A stretch of DNA of 64,000 bases, taken from assembly GCF_021730615.1 (NCBI RefSeq), contig NZ_JAJLMN010000001.1:2739501-2803500 (forward strand), read 5' to 3'. Both the position numbers and the translations under genes were made by a program. The first letter of the stretch is position 1; each line of letters begins with the position of its first letter. Below, in pieces: positions 25,473-35,040 of the stretch. The notes below the pieces were generated by a model, which worked only from the letters and a program-made list of their open reading frames with translations, had not been told where the DNA came from and made no database searches. This DNA is from Lichenibacterium dinghuense. Its GTDB lineage: Bacteria > Pseudomonadota > Alphaproteobacteria > Rhizobiales > Beijerinckiaceae.

Positions 25473-26078
25473 TCAGCGCGCCGTGACGAGCGCGCCGGCG
25501 CCGACCATCAGCGCGCCGGCGCCGCGGTTGAGCGCCCGGAGGCGGCGGGGCCGGGCCAGCGCGCTCCTGGCCCGCAGCGCCAGGGCCACGTGGCCGCCGA
25601 TCACCAGTCCCTCGACGGCGAGGATCACGGCGAGCAGGACCAGCGTGTCGGCCGCCGTGAGAGGATGGGTGCCGAGCACGCCCGGAAGCAGGGCGAGATA
25701 GAAGACCGGCATCTTGGGGTTCGACACGTTGAGCAGGAAGCCGAGGCCGAAGAGCCGCAGGAGGCCGCCCCGCAGCCGCCGCGGCGCGACCGCGACGGGG
25801 GCGCGCCACATCGCGATGCCGGTGTAGACCAGGTAGGCCGCGCCGAGGTAGCGCACGAAGCGGATGTGTTCGCCCACCGCACCCGCGACGGCGTCGAGCC
25901 CCACCGCGGCCAGGACCACAAAGCAGCCGATGCTCGCCACCACGCCGCAGCCGTAGGCGACGCCGTGTGCGGGCCCGTCGTTCACGGTCTTCGACAGGAT
26001 CGTGATGTTGTCCGGCCCGGGGCTCGCGGCGAAGAGGAAGAAGGCCAGGGCGAAGGTGGCCGCGGTGCCGAGGTCCAT
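25473..26078 (-). CDS. LysE/RhtB-family exporter
   Basis: A 201-residue inner-membrane exporter of the LysE/RhtB superfamily, which expels amino acids or related metabolites. Diagnostic features are the first-helix motif FAASPGPDN followed by a helix with GVAYGCGVV, the LGAAYLVYTGIAMWR segment, and FGLGFLLNVSNPKMPVFYLALLP, where NPK is the family signature. Six helices are predicted. Substrate is unknown. It precedes no regulator and seems to be a single-gene unit. Confidence 0.88.
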   Translation of the reverse strand: MDLGTAATFALAFFLFAASPGPDNITILSKTVNDGPAHGVAYGCGVVASIGCFVVLAAVGLDAVAGAVGEHIRFVRYLGAAYLVYTGIAMWRAPVAVAPRRLRGGLLRLFGLGFLLNVSNPKMPVFYLALLPGVLGTHPLTAADTLVLLAVILAVEGLVIGGHVALALRARSALARPRRLRALNRGAGALMVGAGALVTAR

Positions 26079-26142
26079 CGCGCGTCTCCCGGGGACAGAG
26101 TGCGCGATGCTATGCCGCCCGGCGGCCGGCGTGAAGCGGCCT

Positions 26143-27633
26143 TCAATCTCCGTGACGCGCCAACACCTCGCGCACGGCCTCCACCATGGCGTCCTCGGCC
26201 ACGGGGAACTGCGCGCGCTGGCGCAGCTCCAGGTAATCGGAGCGGTCCTTGGAGCCCTTGGCGAGCTCGGCGCCGAGCACGAGATCGCGGATCATCACCA
26301 CGGGGCCGCCCTCGGCGTCGCGCTCGTTCGAGCCCTGCAGCACCGCGCAGGCGCTGTTGCGCTTGTCGGCGTATTTGAGCTGGGCGTTCATGCCCGAGGC
26401 GCCGAGGTAGAGCTCGGACGCGATGCCGGCCGCGCGCAGCCGCGTCACGAGGCCCTGGTAGCGGGCCATTTCCCCCTTATCCAGCACCGCCACCACCACG
26501 GGGCCGCGGGGCTGCGCCGTGCCGACGAGCGGGCTGCGCACGGCCTTGAGGGCCGCGACGAGGCGCGACACGCCGACCGAGAAGCCGGTCGCCGGCACCG
26601 GCTCGCCGCGGAAGCGCGCCACGAGCCCGTCGTAGCGGCCGCCGCCGCCGACCGAGCCGAAGCGGATCGGCTCGCCATCCTCGCCCGTGACGGTGAACAG
26701 CAGCTCGGCCTCGAAGACCGGGCCGGTGTAATATTCGAGGCCGCGCACGACCGAGGGGTCGATCACCACGCAATCCGAGCGGCCGGCGGCCTCGACGAGC
26801 CGCGCGATCTCGGCGAGTTCGGCGACGCCCTCCTCGCCCCGCGCCGAGCCCGCGACCGCGTCGCGCAGGTTCGCGACCGTGTCGGCCGCGGTGGCGCCCC
26901 GCGCGGCCGTGAAGGCGAGCACGCGCGCGATGGCGTCGGGCGGCAGGCCCGCGCCCTTGGTGAAGTCGCCGGAGTCGTCGCGGCGCCCGGCGCCGAGCAG
27001 CGCTTCCACGCCCGCGGGCCCGAGCCGGTCGAGCTTGTCGACCGCGCGCAGCACGGTGAGGCGCCGGCCCGCGTCGGCCTCGCCGCCGAGGCCGATCAGC
27101 TCCATGACGCCGTCGAGCACCTTGCGGTCGTTGACCTTCACGGCGAAGTCGGTGCGCGCGATGCCGAGCCGCTCCAGCGTGTCGGCTGCCATGATGCACA
27201 TCTCGGCGTCGGCCGCGACGGAGGCGGAGCCCACCGTGTCGGCGTCGAACTGGATGAACTGGCGGAAGCGGCCGGGACCGGGCTTCTCGTTGCGGAACAC
27301 CGGGCCCGAGCGGTAGGAGCGGTAGGGCTTAGGCAGCGCGTCGTAGCGCTCCGCCACCGAGCGGGCGAGCGGGGCCGTCAGGTCGTAGCGCAGCGACAGC
27401 CACTGGTCGTCGTCGTCCTTGAAGGAGAAGACGCCGGCGTTGGGGCGGTCGAGGTCGGGCAGGAACTTGCCGAGCGCGTCCGTGTATTCGATGAAGGGCG
27501 TCTCCACCGCCTCGAAGCCGTAGAGCTCGTAGGTGTCGCGGATCGCCGCCGTGATGCGGGCGGTCGCGGCGAGGTCGGCGGGCCCGCGGTCGGCGAGGCC
27601 GCGGGGCAGGCGGGGCTTGGTGAGGTCGGTCAT
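26143..27633 (-). CDS. hisS: Histidyl-tRNA synthetase
   Basis: A 496-residue class II synthetase that charges tRNA-His. Motif 2 reads [18 protein letters not shown] and motif 3 is [10 protein letters not shown]. The histidine-A-like block is [14 protein letters not shown], and the C-terminal anticodon-binding domain begins near residue 385. It is longer than the roughly 420-residue E. coli type and matches the divergent alphaproteobacterial group, some of which use a tRNA-His lacking G-1. The ATG at 27633 gives [13 protein letters not shown] palindromic repeat fills the gap to the next gene upstream. Confidence 0.95.
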   Translation of the reverse strand: MTDLTKPRLPRGLADRGPADLAATARITAAIRDTYELYGFEAVETPFIEYTDALGKFLPDLDRPNAGVFSFKDDDDQWLSLRYDLTAPLARSVAERYDALPKPYRSYRSGPVFRNEKPGPGRFRQFIQFDADTVGSASVAADAEMCIMAADTLERLGIARTDFAVKVNDRKVLDGVMELIGLGGEADAGRRLTVLRAVDKLDRLGPAGVEALLGAGRRDDSGDFTKGAGLPPDAIARVLAFTAARGATAADTVANLRDAVAGSARGEEGVAELAEIARLVEAAGRSDCVVIDPSVVRGLEYYTGPVFEAELLFTVTGEDGEPIRFGSVGGGGRYDGLVARFRGEPVPATGFSVGVSRLVAALKAVRSPLVGTAQPRGPVVVAVLDKGEMARYQGLVTRLRAAGIASELYLGASGMNAQLKYADKRNSACAVLQGSNERDAEGGPVVMIRDLVLGAELAKGSKDRSDYLELRQRAQFPVAEDAMVEAVREVLARHGD

Positions 27634-27646
27634 CGTGCTCTGAACG

Positions 27647-27756
27647 GGTTTCCAAAGGCCCTCGGCCTTTGGCGGGGCTCGGGGCGGAGCCCCGATGGGA
27701 GTATTTCTTTGGGGCTCTGCCCCAAACCCCGCCAAAGGGCCAGCCCTTTGGAAACC
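27647..27756. repeat. 110-base palindromic repeat between the aminotransferase gene and hisS
   Basis: The outer arms are GGTTTCCAAAGG and CCTTTGGAAACC, perfect 12-base inverted repeats. Inner blocks CCTTTGGCGGGG and CCCCGCCAAAGG also pair. A GGGGCGGAGCCCC-type hairpin sits within. It occupies almost the whole gap between two minus-strand genes and could end the upstream transcript. Its sequence differs from the bkd and ugp palindromes, so it belongs to another family. Confidence 0.85.
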
Positions 27757-27773
27757 GGATCGTCGATGCAGCC

Positions 27774-29123
27774 TCAGCGCAGGGTCGACAGCAGCGTCTT
27801 CAGCTTGTCGGCGATGTCGCCGATCTCGGTCTCGGAGATGATGAGCGGCGGGGTCAGCGCGATCGTGTCGCCGGTGATGCGGACCATCAGGTCGTGCTCG
27901 CGGAAGGCGCGGTCCATCGCCTCGTAGGCGCGGGCCCCGACCGCGTCCGGCCGCGACGCGAGGTCGATCGCCGCGACGAGCCCGACCGTGCGGATGTCGA
28001 GCACGTTGGGCAGGCCGCGCAGCCCGTGGATCGCCTCGGCCCACACCGGCTCCAGCCTCAGCGCGCGGCCGAACAGGTCCTCGTCCCGGTACACGTCGAG
28101 CGCCGCCAGGGAGGCCGCGCAGGCCAGCGGATGCGCCGAATAGGTGTAGCCGTGGAACAGCTCGATGACGTGCTCGGGCCCGCGCATGAAGGCGTCGTAG
28201 ATGGGCTTCCTCACCACGACGCCGCCCATCGGCACCGTGCCGGAGGTGACGCCCTTGGCGAAGCAGATCATGTCCGGCACGACGCCGTAGCGCTCGGCCG
28301 CGAAGGCGTGGCCGAGGCGGCCGAAGCCCGAGATCACCTCGTCGAAGATGAGCAGGATGCCGTGCCGGTCGCAGATGGCGCGCAGCCGCTGCAGGTAGCC
28401 CTTGGGCGGCGGCAGCACGCCGGTCGAGCCCGCCATCGGCTCCACGATCACGGCCGCGACGGTCGAGGCGTCGTGCAGCATGACGATGCGCTCGAGCTCG
28501 TCGGCGAGGTGGGCGCCCCACTCCGGCTCGCCCTTGGTGAAGGCCTGGTGCTCGCGGCTGTACGTGTGGGGCAGGTGGTCGACGCCGCTGAGCAGCGTGC
28601 CGTACTGCTTGCGGTTCGACACGATGCCGCCGACCGAGATGCCGCCGAAGCCCACGCCGTGGTAGCCGCGCTCGCGGCCGATGAGGCGGGTGCGGCCGCC
28701 CCGGCCGGCGACGTTGTGGTACGCGAGGGCGATCTTCAGCGCCGTGTCGACGGCTTCCGAGCCGGAGTTGGCGAAGAACACGTGGTCGAGGTCGGCGGGC
28801 GCGAGCGCCGCGATGCGGGACGCGACCGAGAAGGCCTTGGGGTGCCCGAACTGGAACGCGGGGGCGTAGTCGAGCTCGGCCGCCTGCGCCTGGATGGCGG
28901 CCACGATGGGCTCGCGGTTGTGGCCGGCGTTGGTGCACCACAGGCCCGCGGTGCCGTCCGTCACGGCGCGGCCGTCCGGCGTGTAGTAGAACATGCCCTT
29001 GGCCCGCGTGATCATGCGCGGGTTCTTCTTGAAGGAGCGGTTCGGCGTGAACGGCATCCAGAAGGCTTCGAGATCGTTGGGGATCTCGGCCTGCGGGGCC
29101 AGGGCGGCGGCGGAGGAGGGCAT
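27774..29123 (-). CDS. Omega-amino-acid (beta-alanine)-pyruvate aminotransferase
   Basis: A 449-residue class III PLP-dependent aminotransferase. The N-terminus [17 protein letters not shown] is characteristic of beta-alanine:pyruvate/omega-amino-acid transaminases. The PLP lysine is K290 (CFAKGVTSG), and the Schiff-base aspartate lies in [13 protein letters not shown]. Other landmarks are [15 protein letters not shown] and [12 protein letters not shown]. It would move the amino group of beta-alanine or a similar omega-amine to pyruvate, giving malonate semialdehyde and alanine. No semialdehyde dehydrogenase is adjacent. Confidence 0.9.
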   Translation of the reverse strand: MPSSAAALAPQAEIPNDLEAFWMPFTPNRSFKKNPRMITRAKGMFYYTPDGRAVTDGTAGLWCTNAGHNREPIVAAIQAQAAELDYAPAFQFGHPKAFSVASRIAALAPADLDHVFFANSGSEAVDTALKIALAYHNVAGRGGRTRLIGRERGYHGVGFGGISVGGIVSNRKQYGTLLSGVDHLPHTYSREHQAFTKGEPEWGAHLADELERIVMLHDASTVAAVIVEPMAGSTGVLPPPKGYLQRLRAICDRHGILLIFDEVISGFGRLGHAFAAERYGVVPDMICFAKGVTSGTVPMGGVVVRKPIYDAFMRGPEHVIELFHGYTYSAHPLACAASLAALDVYRDEDLFGRALRLEPVWAEAIHGLRGLPNVLDIRTVGLVAAIDLASRPDAVGARAYEAMDRAFREHDLMVRITGDTIALTPPLIISETEIGDIADKLKTLLSTLR

Positions 29124-29319
29124 CGGGGCTCCCTGAGACGGGAAGGATGGCCCCGGACCGCGGGACCGCCCCTCACCTTACGTCGAGGCCGGTCCCGATG
29201 GAAGCGGCCGGGGGACGCGCCCCCGGCCCGGGCCGGAACCGTCGCGGCTCCGGCCCCGCGTCGCTGCGGGCAGGATCACGCGATCGGGCGGGGTCACCCG
29301 ATCGCGGCCCGCCCTCGGG

Positions 29320-29751
29320 TCAGGTGCGGACCTTGGTGTTCAGCGCGACGTTGCCGCGGATGGCGTTGGAATAGGGGCAGATGCCGTGGGTCGCCTCGGC
29401 GAGCTTCTCGGCATCCTCCTTGGAGAGGCCGGGCAGGTACACCTCGAGGTCGGTCGTGATGCCGAAGCCGCCCTCGGAGCGCGGGCCGATGCCGATGTCG
29501 GCCTTCACGGTCGAGCCCTGCGGGATCTTGATGCCGGTCTGCTGCGAGCCGACCCGCATGGCGCCGAGGTAGCAGGCCGCGTAGCCGAGCGCGAAGAGCT
29601 TCTCCGGGTTGGCGCCGTCGCCGCCCGGGCCGCCGAGCTCCTTCGGCACGGTCAGCTGGAGGTCCATGGTCTTGTCTTCCAGCGTGGTGCGGCCGTCGCG
29701 GCCGCCGCCCGTGGCCGTGGCGGAGGTCTTGTACTTGGCTTCGACTGGCAT
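29320..29751 (-). CDS. ohr: Organic hydroperoxide resistance protein (Ohr), copy 1
   Basis: A 143-residue thiol peroxidase of the OsmC/Ohr family that reduces organic hydroperoxides with lipoyl-type electron donors. Both redox cysteines are present: C60 (GYAACYLGA) and C125 (ICPYSNA). A conserved Arg-rich segment GRDGRTT lies near residue 20. It is followed at 29853 by a second Ohr-like gene on the same strand, so the two may form one unit. The usual regulator OhrR is not visible. Confidence 0.93.
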   Translation of the reverse strand: MPVEAKYKTSATATGGGRDGRTTLEDKTMDLQLTVPKELGGPGGDGANPEKLFALGYAACYLGAMRVGSQQTGIKIPQGSTVKADIGIGPRSEGGFGITTDLEVYLPGLSKEDAEKLAEATHGICPYSNAIRGNVALNTKVRT

Positions 29752-29852
29752 GGTCTCGACTCCTGAGGTGATGCGGGACCCGGGCTCCCGCGGGAGCCCG
29801 GGCCGGTCCTGCGCGGCCCGACGGGTCGAAGCCGCGAGAAGGGGGAGGGGCG

Positions 29853-30296
29853 TCAGGCGCCCTGGACGTCGAACTGGACGTCGACGTTGTCGCGCGTCGC
29901 GTGGGAGTAGGGGCAGACCACGGTATGGGCCTGCTCGACCAGCTCCTTCAGCTCGGCGGTGGGGATCTTGCCGTCCACCACGGTCATACGCACCGCGAGG
30001 CCGAAGCCGCCGCCCTCGCGCGGGCCGATCGACACCGCGCAGGTGACCTCGGCGCCGGTGGCGTCCTTCTTGGCCTGCTTGGCCGCGAAGTCGAGCGCGC
30101 CGCAGAAGCAGGCGGCATAGCCGGTGGCGAAGAGGTGCTCGGGCGTGGTGGTGCCGGGCTTGCCGGGGCCGCCCATCTCCTTCGGCACGGACAGCGTCAC
30201 CGACACGCTGCCGTCGTCGGCCTTGCTGACGCCGTTGCGGCCTCCCGTGGCGACGGACTTGGTCGTGAAGAGCGGCTTGATGCTGGCGATGGCCAT
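29853..30296 (-). CDS. Organic hydroperoxide resistance protein (Ohr), copy 2
   Basis: A 147-residue second Ohr-family protein. The two redox cysteines are C63 (GYAACFCGA) and C128 (VVCPYSHA). It also carries C65 and C86, which copy 1 lacks. It is clearly related to the neighbour but only moderately similar, so this is an old duplication or independent gain. The frame extends to 30380, but the ATG at 30296 (MAIASIKPLFTTKS) matches the usual Ohr length. The extra cysteines could change substrate or donor use. Confidence 0.9.
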   Translation of the reverse strand: MAIASIKPLFTTKSVATGGRNGVSKADDGSVSVTLSVPKEMGGPGKPGTTTPEHLFATGYAACFCGALDFAAKQAKKDATGAEVTCAVSIGPREGGGFGLAVRMTVVDGKIPTAELKELVEQAHTVVCPYSHATRDNVDVQFDVQGA

Positions 30297-30493
30297 GAAG
30301 ATCTTCCTGGTGCCGAGGCCGGCCGACGGGGCCGGCGGGCGGCGCTTATAGGCCCGGCACCGGCGCCTCGCCAAACCCATCCGCGTTCAGCGCCACTACG
30401 ACGGAAGGCCGTCCGCGGTTGCGGGGCGGGTTTGATATTTGTGGGAGACGGCCCGCCTCGACATGCCGCGCCCCCGCGCGTAAGCCCGCCCGC

Positions 30494-31390
30494 ATGACCG
30501 AGCCCGCCCCCACCACGCCCATCCTGCCCGGCCTGTCGGCCGTCGCGGACCGCTACGACGTCGTCCTGTCGGACGTGTGGGGCGTGCTGCACGACGGCAA
30601 GCGGTCCTTTCCCGGCCCCGCCGCGGCGCTGACGCGGTTCCGCGAGGGCGGGGGCACGGTGGTGCTGATCACCAACGCGCCGCGGCCCAACGCGCCGATC
30701 CGCGCCCAGCTCGACGCGCTCGGCGTGCCGCGCACGGCCTACGACGACATCGTCACCTCGGGCGACAGCACGGTGGCGCTGATCGCGGCGCGCGGCGAGG
30801 GGCCGTTCCACCACATCGGCCCCGAGCGCGACCGCGCCCTGATGGACGAGGTCCATGCCAAGACCGGGCGGCGCCCGCGGCTCGGCGAGCTGCACGAGGC
30901 CGCCCACGTCATCTGCTCGGGCCTGTTCGACGACCGCACGGAGACGCCCGACCACTACGAGGCCACCTACGCGGCCATGCGCGAGCGCGGGATCGCCATG
31001 ATCTGCGCCAACCCGGACGTGGTGGTGCACGTGGGCGACCAGCTGATCTTCTGCGCCGGCGCCCTGGCGGAGCGCTACGAGGCGCTCGGCGGCACCGTGC
31101 TCTACGCCGGCAAGCCGCACGCGCCGATCTACGACCTCGCGCTGTCCCTGGCCGCCGCGGCGCGCGGGCGGGACGTCGACGCGTCGCGCGTGCTGGCGGT
31201 CGGCGACGGCATGCGCACGGACGTCGCCGGCGCGGTGGCCCGAGGGCTCGACTGCCTGTTCGTCACCAACGGCATCCACCGCGACGACACGGGGCCGGGC
31301 GACGGCACGCTCGACCCCGCCCGGCTCGCGGCCTTCCTCCGGGGCGCGGCGCACCGGCCCGCCTACGCGATCCCAGACCTCGCCTGGTAG
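30494..31390 (+). CDS. HAD-superfamily IIA hydrolase (TIGR01459-like)
   Basis: A 298-residue HAD-type protein. The nucleophile motif is SDVWGVLHDG with D27, but the usual second aspartate is Trp (W29), which is usual for the alphaproteobacterial TIGR01459 group. Motif II is ITNAPRP, the lysine is in YAGKPHAPIYD, and motif III is VGDGMRTDVAGA. The substrate is not known. It could be a phosphatase for sugar or nucleotide phosphates. The frame opens at 30419, but the ATG at 30494 (MTEPAPTTPILPGL) fits the family start. It is convergent with the sugar transferase gene. Confidence 0.88.
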   Translation: MTEPAPTTPILPGLSAVADRYDVVLSDVWGVLHDGKRSFPGPAAALTRFREGGGTVVLITNAPRPNAPIRAQLDALGVPRTAYDDIVTSGDSTVALIAARGEGPFHHIGPERDRALMDEVHAKTGRRPRLGELHEAAHVICSGLFDDRTETPDHYEATYAAMRERGIAMICANPDVVVHVGDQLIFCAGALAERYEALGGTVLYAGKPHAPIYDLALSLAAAARGRDVDASRVLAVGDGMRTDVAGAVARGLDCLFVTNGIHRDDTGPGDGTLDPARLAAFLRGAAHRPAYAIPDLAW

Positions 31391-31400
31391 CGCCCCCCGC

Positions 31401-32852
31401 TCAGCCCGCGTTCCTGTAGGCCTTCCGCGAGAACACCGTCCGCACCATGATCGACAGGTCGAGCATCAGCGACCAGTTGTCGATGTAGTAGAGGTCGTGC
31501 TCGACGCGGCCGATCACCTTCTCGGGCGTGTCCGTCTCGCCGCGCCAGCCGTTGACCTGCGCCCAGCCGGTGATGCCGGGGCGGACGTTGTGGCGGCGGG
31601 CGTAGAGCGCGACCTCGCGCTCGAAGGCCTGGTCGTGCGCCATGGCGTGGGGGCGGGGGCCGACGAGGCTCATCTCGCCGCGCAGCACGTTGAGGAGCTG
31701 CGGCAGCTCGTCGACGTTGGTGCGGCGCATGAAGCGGCCGATCCGCGTGATGCGGCTGTCGCCCGCTGTCGCCTGGCGCACGGCGCGGCCGTCCTCGGCG
31801 ACGCTCATCGAGCGGAACTTGTAGATGCGGAACGGCTCCTGGTTGAAGCCGTAGCGGCGCTGCTTGAAGAACACGGGGCCGGGGCTTTCGCGCCGGATCA
31901 GCACCGCCATCGCGGCGAAGAGCGGGGCCAGAACGAGGAGCGCGGCCGCGGCCAGGGCCACGTCGAGGGCGCGCTTGGCCAGCACCTCGCTCGACGACAG
32001 CGGCCGGCGCACGAGGTGCAGCGACGCCACCGAGCCGTTGCGGATCACGTGGAGGTCGTCGAACTTGTCGAGGAAGCGCTCGGGCGCGAGGTGCACGGCC
32101 GCCGGCACGCCCATGAAGGCGTCGATCGCGGCGTCCAGCCGGTCGCGGTCGCCCCAGGGCACGAGGATGTAGACGTCGTCCGGCCGGATCACCCGTGCCG
32201 ACGCGACCGCGAGGGCGAGGTCGTCGGCGCGGGTGTCTTCGCCCGGCCGCAGCACCGCGGCGCCGACGACCCGCAGGCCGACCTGGTGGGGCGCGTGGCG
32301 CTCGGAGAAGGCGCGGATCATGTCCTCGTCGCCGACGAGGAAGATGTGGCGCGACGCGACCCGGCCCGCCGCGGCGCGCGACTGCATGACGCCGACCAGC
32401 GCGGTGCGCAGCACCAGCAGCCCCGCCGCGCCCCCGACCACCAGCCCCAGCGTGCCGCCGCGCGAGAAGCTGTCGGTGGTCTTGGTCAGGAAGGCGAAGC
32501 CCAGCGCCCCGGCGGCCGCCATGCCCCACAGCGTCAGCGCGCGCTTGGCGTGGCCCTTGTGGGACAGGTAGCGCGTGATGGCGTAGTCGTGCCGCAGGGC
32601 GCCCGGGACCACGAACAGCACCGCCATGGCGGCGCCGAGCACGATGTCCTTGAACGGTTCCGCCCCGTGGCCGAGCGCCGCGCCGCTCGCGGCCGCGATC
32701 CCGAGGATCGCCGCCGCGTCGAGCCCGGCCGCCAGCAGCAGGAAGCCGACCCGCGTCAAGGCCGTGCTGGGCCGGACGCGCGACAGGCGGTGAGCGAGGG
32801 AGCGCCGCCGCGAGGCGGCCAGGGAAGCGGAGAGGAGGGCGGCGCGCGGCAC
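31401..32852 (-). CDS. Undecaprenyl-phosphate sugar-1-phosphate transferase (WcaJ/PssA-like)
   Basis: A 483-residue polyprenyl-phosphate sugar transferase that probably starts exopolysaccharide synthesis by loading a hexose-1-phosphate on undecaprenyl phosphate. The N-terminal part has about four membrane helices and a nucleotide-fold-like region (about 155-280). The C-terminal catalytic domain has the family blocks [53 protein letters not shown] and [15 protein letters not shown]. The start is GTG. It stands alone: the rest of an exopolysaccharide cluster is not in view, though a GtrA-type protein is 10 kb away. Confidence 0.9.
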   Translation of the reverse strand: MPRAALLSASLAASRRRSLAHRLSRVRPSTALTRVGFLLLAAGLDAAAILGIAAASGAALGHGAEPFKDIVLGAAMAVLFVVPGALRHDYAITRYLSHKGHAKRALTLWGMAAAGALGFAFLTKTTDSFSRGGTLGLVVGGAAGLLVLRTALVGVMQSRAAAGRVASRHIFLVGDEDMIRAFSERHAPHQVGLRVVGAAVLRPGEDTRADDLALAVASARVIRPDDVYILVPWGDRDRLDAAIDAFMGVPAAVHLAPERFLDKFDDLHVIRNGSVASLHLVRRPLSSSEVLAKRALDVALAAAALLVLAPLFAAMAVLIRRESPGPVFFKQRRYGFNQEPFRIYKFRSMSVAEDGRAVRQATAGDSRITRIGRFMRRTNVDELPQLLNVLRGEMSLVGPRPHAMAHDQAFEREVALYARRHNVRPGITGWAQVNGWRGETDTPEKVIGRVEHDLYYIDNWSLMLDLSIMVRTVFSRKAYRNAG

Positions 32853-33022
32853 GAGGGGCGATCCCGGGAAGTCTGAAGTCCCCCCGCTCGCCGCAAGCCG
32901 CGTGCCCTCGCCGAAGGGTCGATCCCGTGCCGGATCGGGCCGGATCGGGCGCCCCCGCGCTTGCCGCGCGGCGCGGGGCCGTGCACGGATGGCACAGGTG
33001 GACGATCCCGGGAGTGCCGCTC

Positions 33023-33850
33023 ATGAAGGTCGCGCTGATCCAGATGAACTCCGGCCACGACCGCGCTGCCAACCTCCGGCAGGCCGCGGCGCTGATCGAG
33101 CGCGCCGTCGCCGAGGAGCGGCCCGACTGGGTGCTGCTGCCCGAATGCTTCGACTTCCTCGGCGGCACCCGGGAGGCGAAGTTCGCCGCGGCCGACCGCC
33201 TGCCGGACGGCGAAGCCTACGCGGCGATGGCGGGCCTCGCGCGGCGCCACGGCGTGTTCATCCACGCGGGCTCGATGCTGGAGCGGCTGCCCGGCGGGGA
33301 GCGCATCGGCAACACGGCCGTGGCGTTCGACCGGAGCGGCCGCGAGGTGGCCCGCTACCGCAAGATTCACCTCTTCGACATCACGGCGCCGGACGGCACC
33401 GAATACCGGGAAAGCGCCTCGTTCGCGCCCGGCGAGGCCGTCGCCACCTACGATTGCGAGGGCGTTACGGTCGGCTGCTCGATCTGCTACGACATCCGCT
33501 TCCCGTTCCTGTACCAGGCGCTGATGGACCGCGGCGCGCGCCTCATCGCCGTGCCGGCCGCCTTCACGATGCAGACCGGCAAGGACCACTGGGAGGTGCT
33601 GCTGCGCGCCCGCGCGATCGAGACGGAATGCTACGTCGCCGCGGCGGCGCAGACCGGCACCTTCGCCCAGGGCGGGCAGACCCGCACCACCTACGGCCAT
33701 TCCATGCTGGTCGACCCCTGGGGCCTCGTCACGGCGCGGGCGAGCGACGGGGTCGGGATCGCGGCGGGGCGGGTCGAGCCGGAGCGGGTCGAGCGCGTGC
33801 GGGCGATGATCCCGGTGGCGCAGCACCGGCGAAACATGCCGCGGGAATGA
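33023..33850 (+). CDS. Nitrilase-superfamily amidohydrolase (Nit1/Nit2-like)
   Basis: A 275-residue carbon-nitrogen hydrolase. The catalytic triad is visible as E41 (LLPECFDF), K114 (YRKIHLFD) and C155 (GCSICYDIRFP). The sequence and length match Nit1/Nit2-type enzymes, which deaminate omega-amides such as deaminated glutathione or alpha-ketoglutaramate. The ATG at 33023 follows a GGGAG site. An in-frame GTG at 33014 is possible. It is divergent from the sugar transferase gene. Confidence 0.9.
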   Translation: MKVALIQMNSGHDRAANLRQAAALIERAVAEERPDWVLLPECFDFLGGTREAKFAAADRLPDGEAYAAMAGLARRHGVFIHAGSMLERLPGGERIGNTAVAFDRSGREVARYRKIHLFDITAPDGTEYRESASFAPGEAVATYDCEGVTVGCSICYDIRFPFLYQALMDRGARLIAVPAAFTMQTGKDHWEVLLRARAIETECYVAAAAQTGTFAQGGQTRTTYGHSMLVDPWGLVTARASDGVGIAAGRVEPERVERVRAMIPVAQHRRNMPRE

Positions 33851-33907
33851 GGCGCCGCCGCGCCTGCGAGCGGCGCGGTTCGGCCGGGGCGACCCGGCCC
33901 GCCCCTC

Positions 33908-34954
33908 TCACGCGAGGCCGAGGATGCGGATCAGCCCGAGGCTCACGGCGCCGAGCACGAGGAGCGACAGCGTGACGGCGCAGGTCACGCGCGGCCCGGC
34001 CTTCGCGACGACCCGCACGTCCACCCCGAGGCCGAGCGCCGCCATCGACAGGATGGTGAGGCCGTCGGCGAGCGCGGCCGCCGGGGCGAGCGCCGCCGCG
34101 GGCACGAGGCCGGCCGAGCGCAGGGCCGCGAGGGCCAGGAAGGCCAGGATGAACGGCGGCACCATGCGGCGGAGGCGGACGCCGCCGGCCGCGGCGCGGG
34201 GGGCGGCCTCGCCCGGCTCGGCGCGCCGGCGGCCCGCCAGCACCGACAGCGCCAGCACCACGGGGCCGAGCATCAGCACGCGCACCAGCTTGACGACCGT
34301 GCCGATCTGCACGGCGGCGGGGCCGACCGGCGCCGCGGCGGCGAGGACCTGCGGCACCGCGTAGACGGTGAGGCCGGCGAGCGTGCCGAAGCGGAGCGGG
34401 CTGAGGCCGAGCGCGGCGCCGAACAGCGGCAGCCCGAGCACGACCACCACGCCGAGCACCGCCGTGAAGGCGATGGAGGCCGCGACGTCGTCGCCGTCCG
34501 CCCCGATCGCCGGCGCCACGGCCGCGATGGCGGAGTTGCCGCAGATCGAGTTGCCGCAGGCGACCAGCACGGCCATGCGCCGCGGCAGGCCGAGCAGGCG
34601 GCAGATGCCGAAGCTCGCCGGGATCGCGAGGGCGACCACGCCGGCGATGCCGAACAGGAGACCCGGCCCGACCGCGGCCAGGGTGCGGAACGAGATCGAG
34701 ACGCCCAGCAGGGCGACCGCGACTTCCAGCATCTGCTTGGCCCCGAAGGCGATGCCCGCGCGGAAACGGGCGCCAGGCGTCCAGGCGGTGCGGACCGCCG
34801 TGCCGAGCAGGATGGCGAGCACCAGGGCTTCGAGCCAGGAGCGTCCCAGGAGGTGGGCTTCGAGCGCCTCGCCCCCGCAGGCCAGGGCCGTCACGCCGGC
34901 GCAGAGGGCGAGCCCCGGCAGGACGGCGAGGCGCGAGGGCGAGGAGGGCTGCAT
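33908..34954 (-). CDS. YeiH/UPF0324-family putative exporter
   Basis: A 348-residue protein with about ten membrane helices of the YeiH (UPF0324) family, annotated as putative sulfate exporters. Family patterns present are AFGAKQMLEVAVALLGVSISF, ACGNSICGNSAIAAVAP and FGTLAGLTVYAVPQVLAA. It is divergent from a LysR-type regulator that starts 86 bases away, the same arrangement as yeiH/yeiE in enterobacteria. That regulator probably controls it. The transported ion is unproven. Confidence 0.9.
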   Translation of the reverse strand: MQPSSPSRLAVLPGLALCAGVTALACGGEALEAHLLGRSWLEALVLAILLGTAVRTAWTPGARFRAGIAFGAKQMLEVAVALLGVSISFRTLAAVGPGLLFGIAGVVALAIPASFGICRLLGLPRRMAVLVACGNSICGNSAIAAVAPAIGADGDDVAASIAFTAVLGVVVVLGLPLFGAALGLSPLRFGTLAGLTVYAVPQVLAAAAPVGPAAVQIGTVVKLVRVLMLGPVVLALSVLAGRRRAEPGEAAPRAAAGGVRLRRMVPPFILAFLALAALRSAGLVPAAALAPAAALADGLTILSMAALGLGVDVRVVAKAGPRVTCAVTLSLLVLGAVSLGLIRILGLA

Positions 34955-35040
34955 GGGACGTCTCCGGTCCCGCTTGATGTGCGGCGCCGGGCGTGTTCAA
35001 TCCATTCGCATGTTTCGACCGTTCCGTTCGGGTGGATCGA

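Noticed and set aside
29200-29240. CCGGGGG-ACGCG-CCCCCGG hairpin downstream of ohr copy 1
   Set aside because: It could terminate the ohr transcript, but the stem is short and common in this GC-rich DNA and lacks a T-run, so it is not listed as a terminator.
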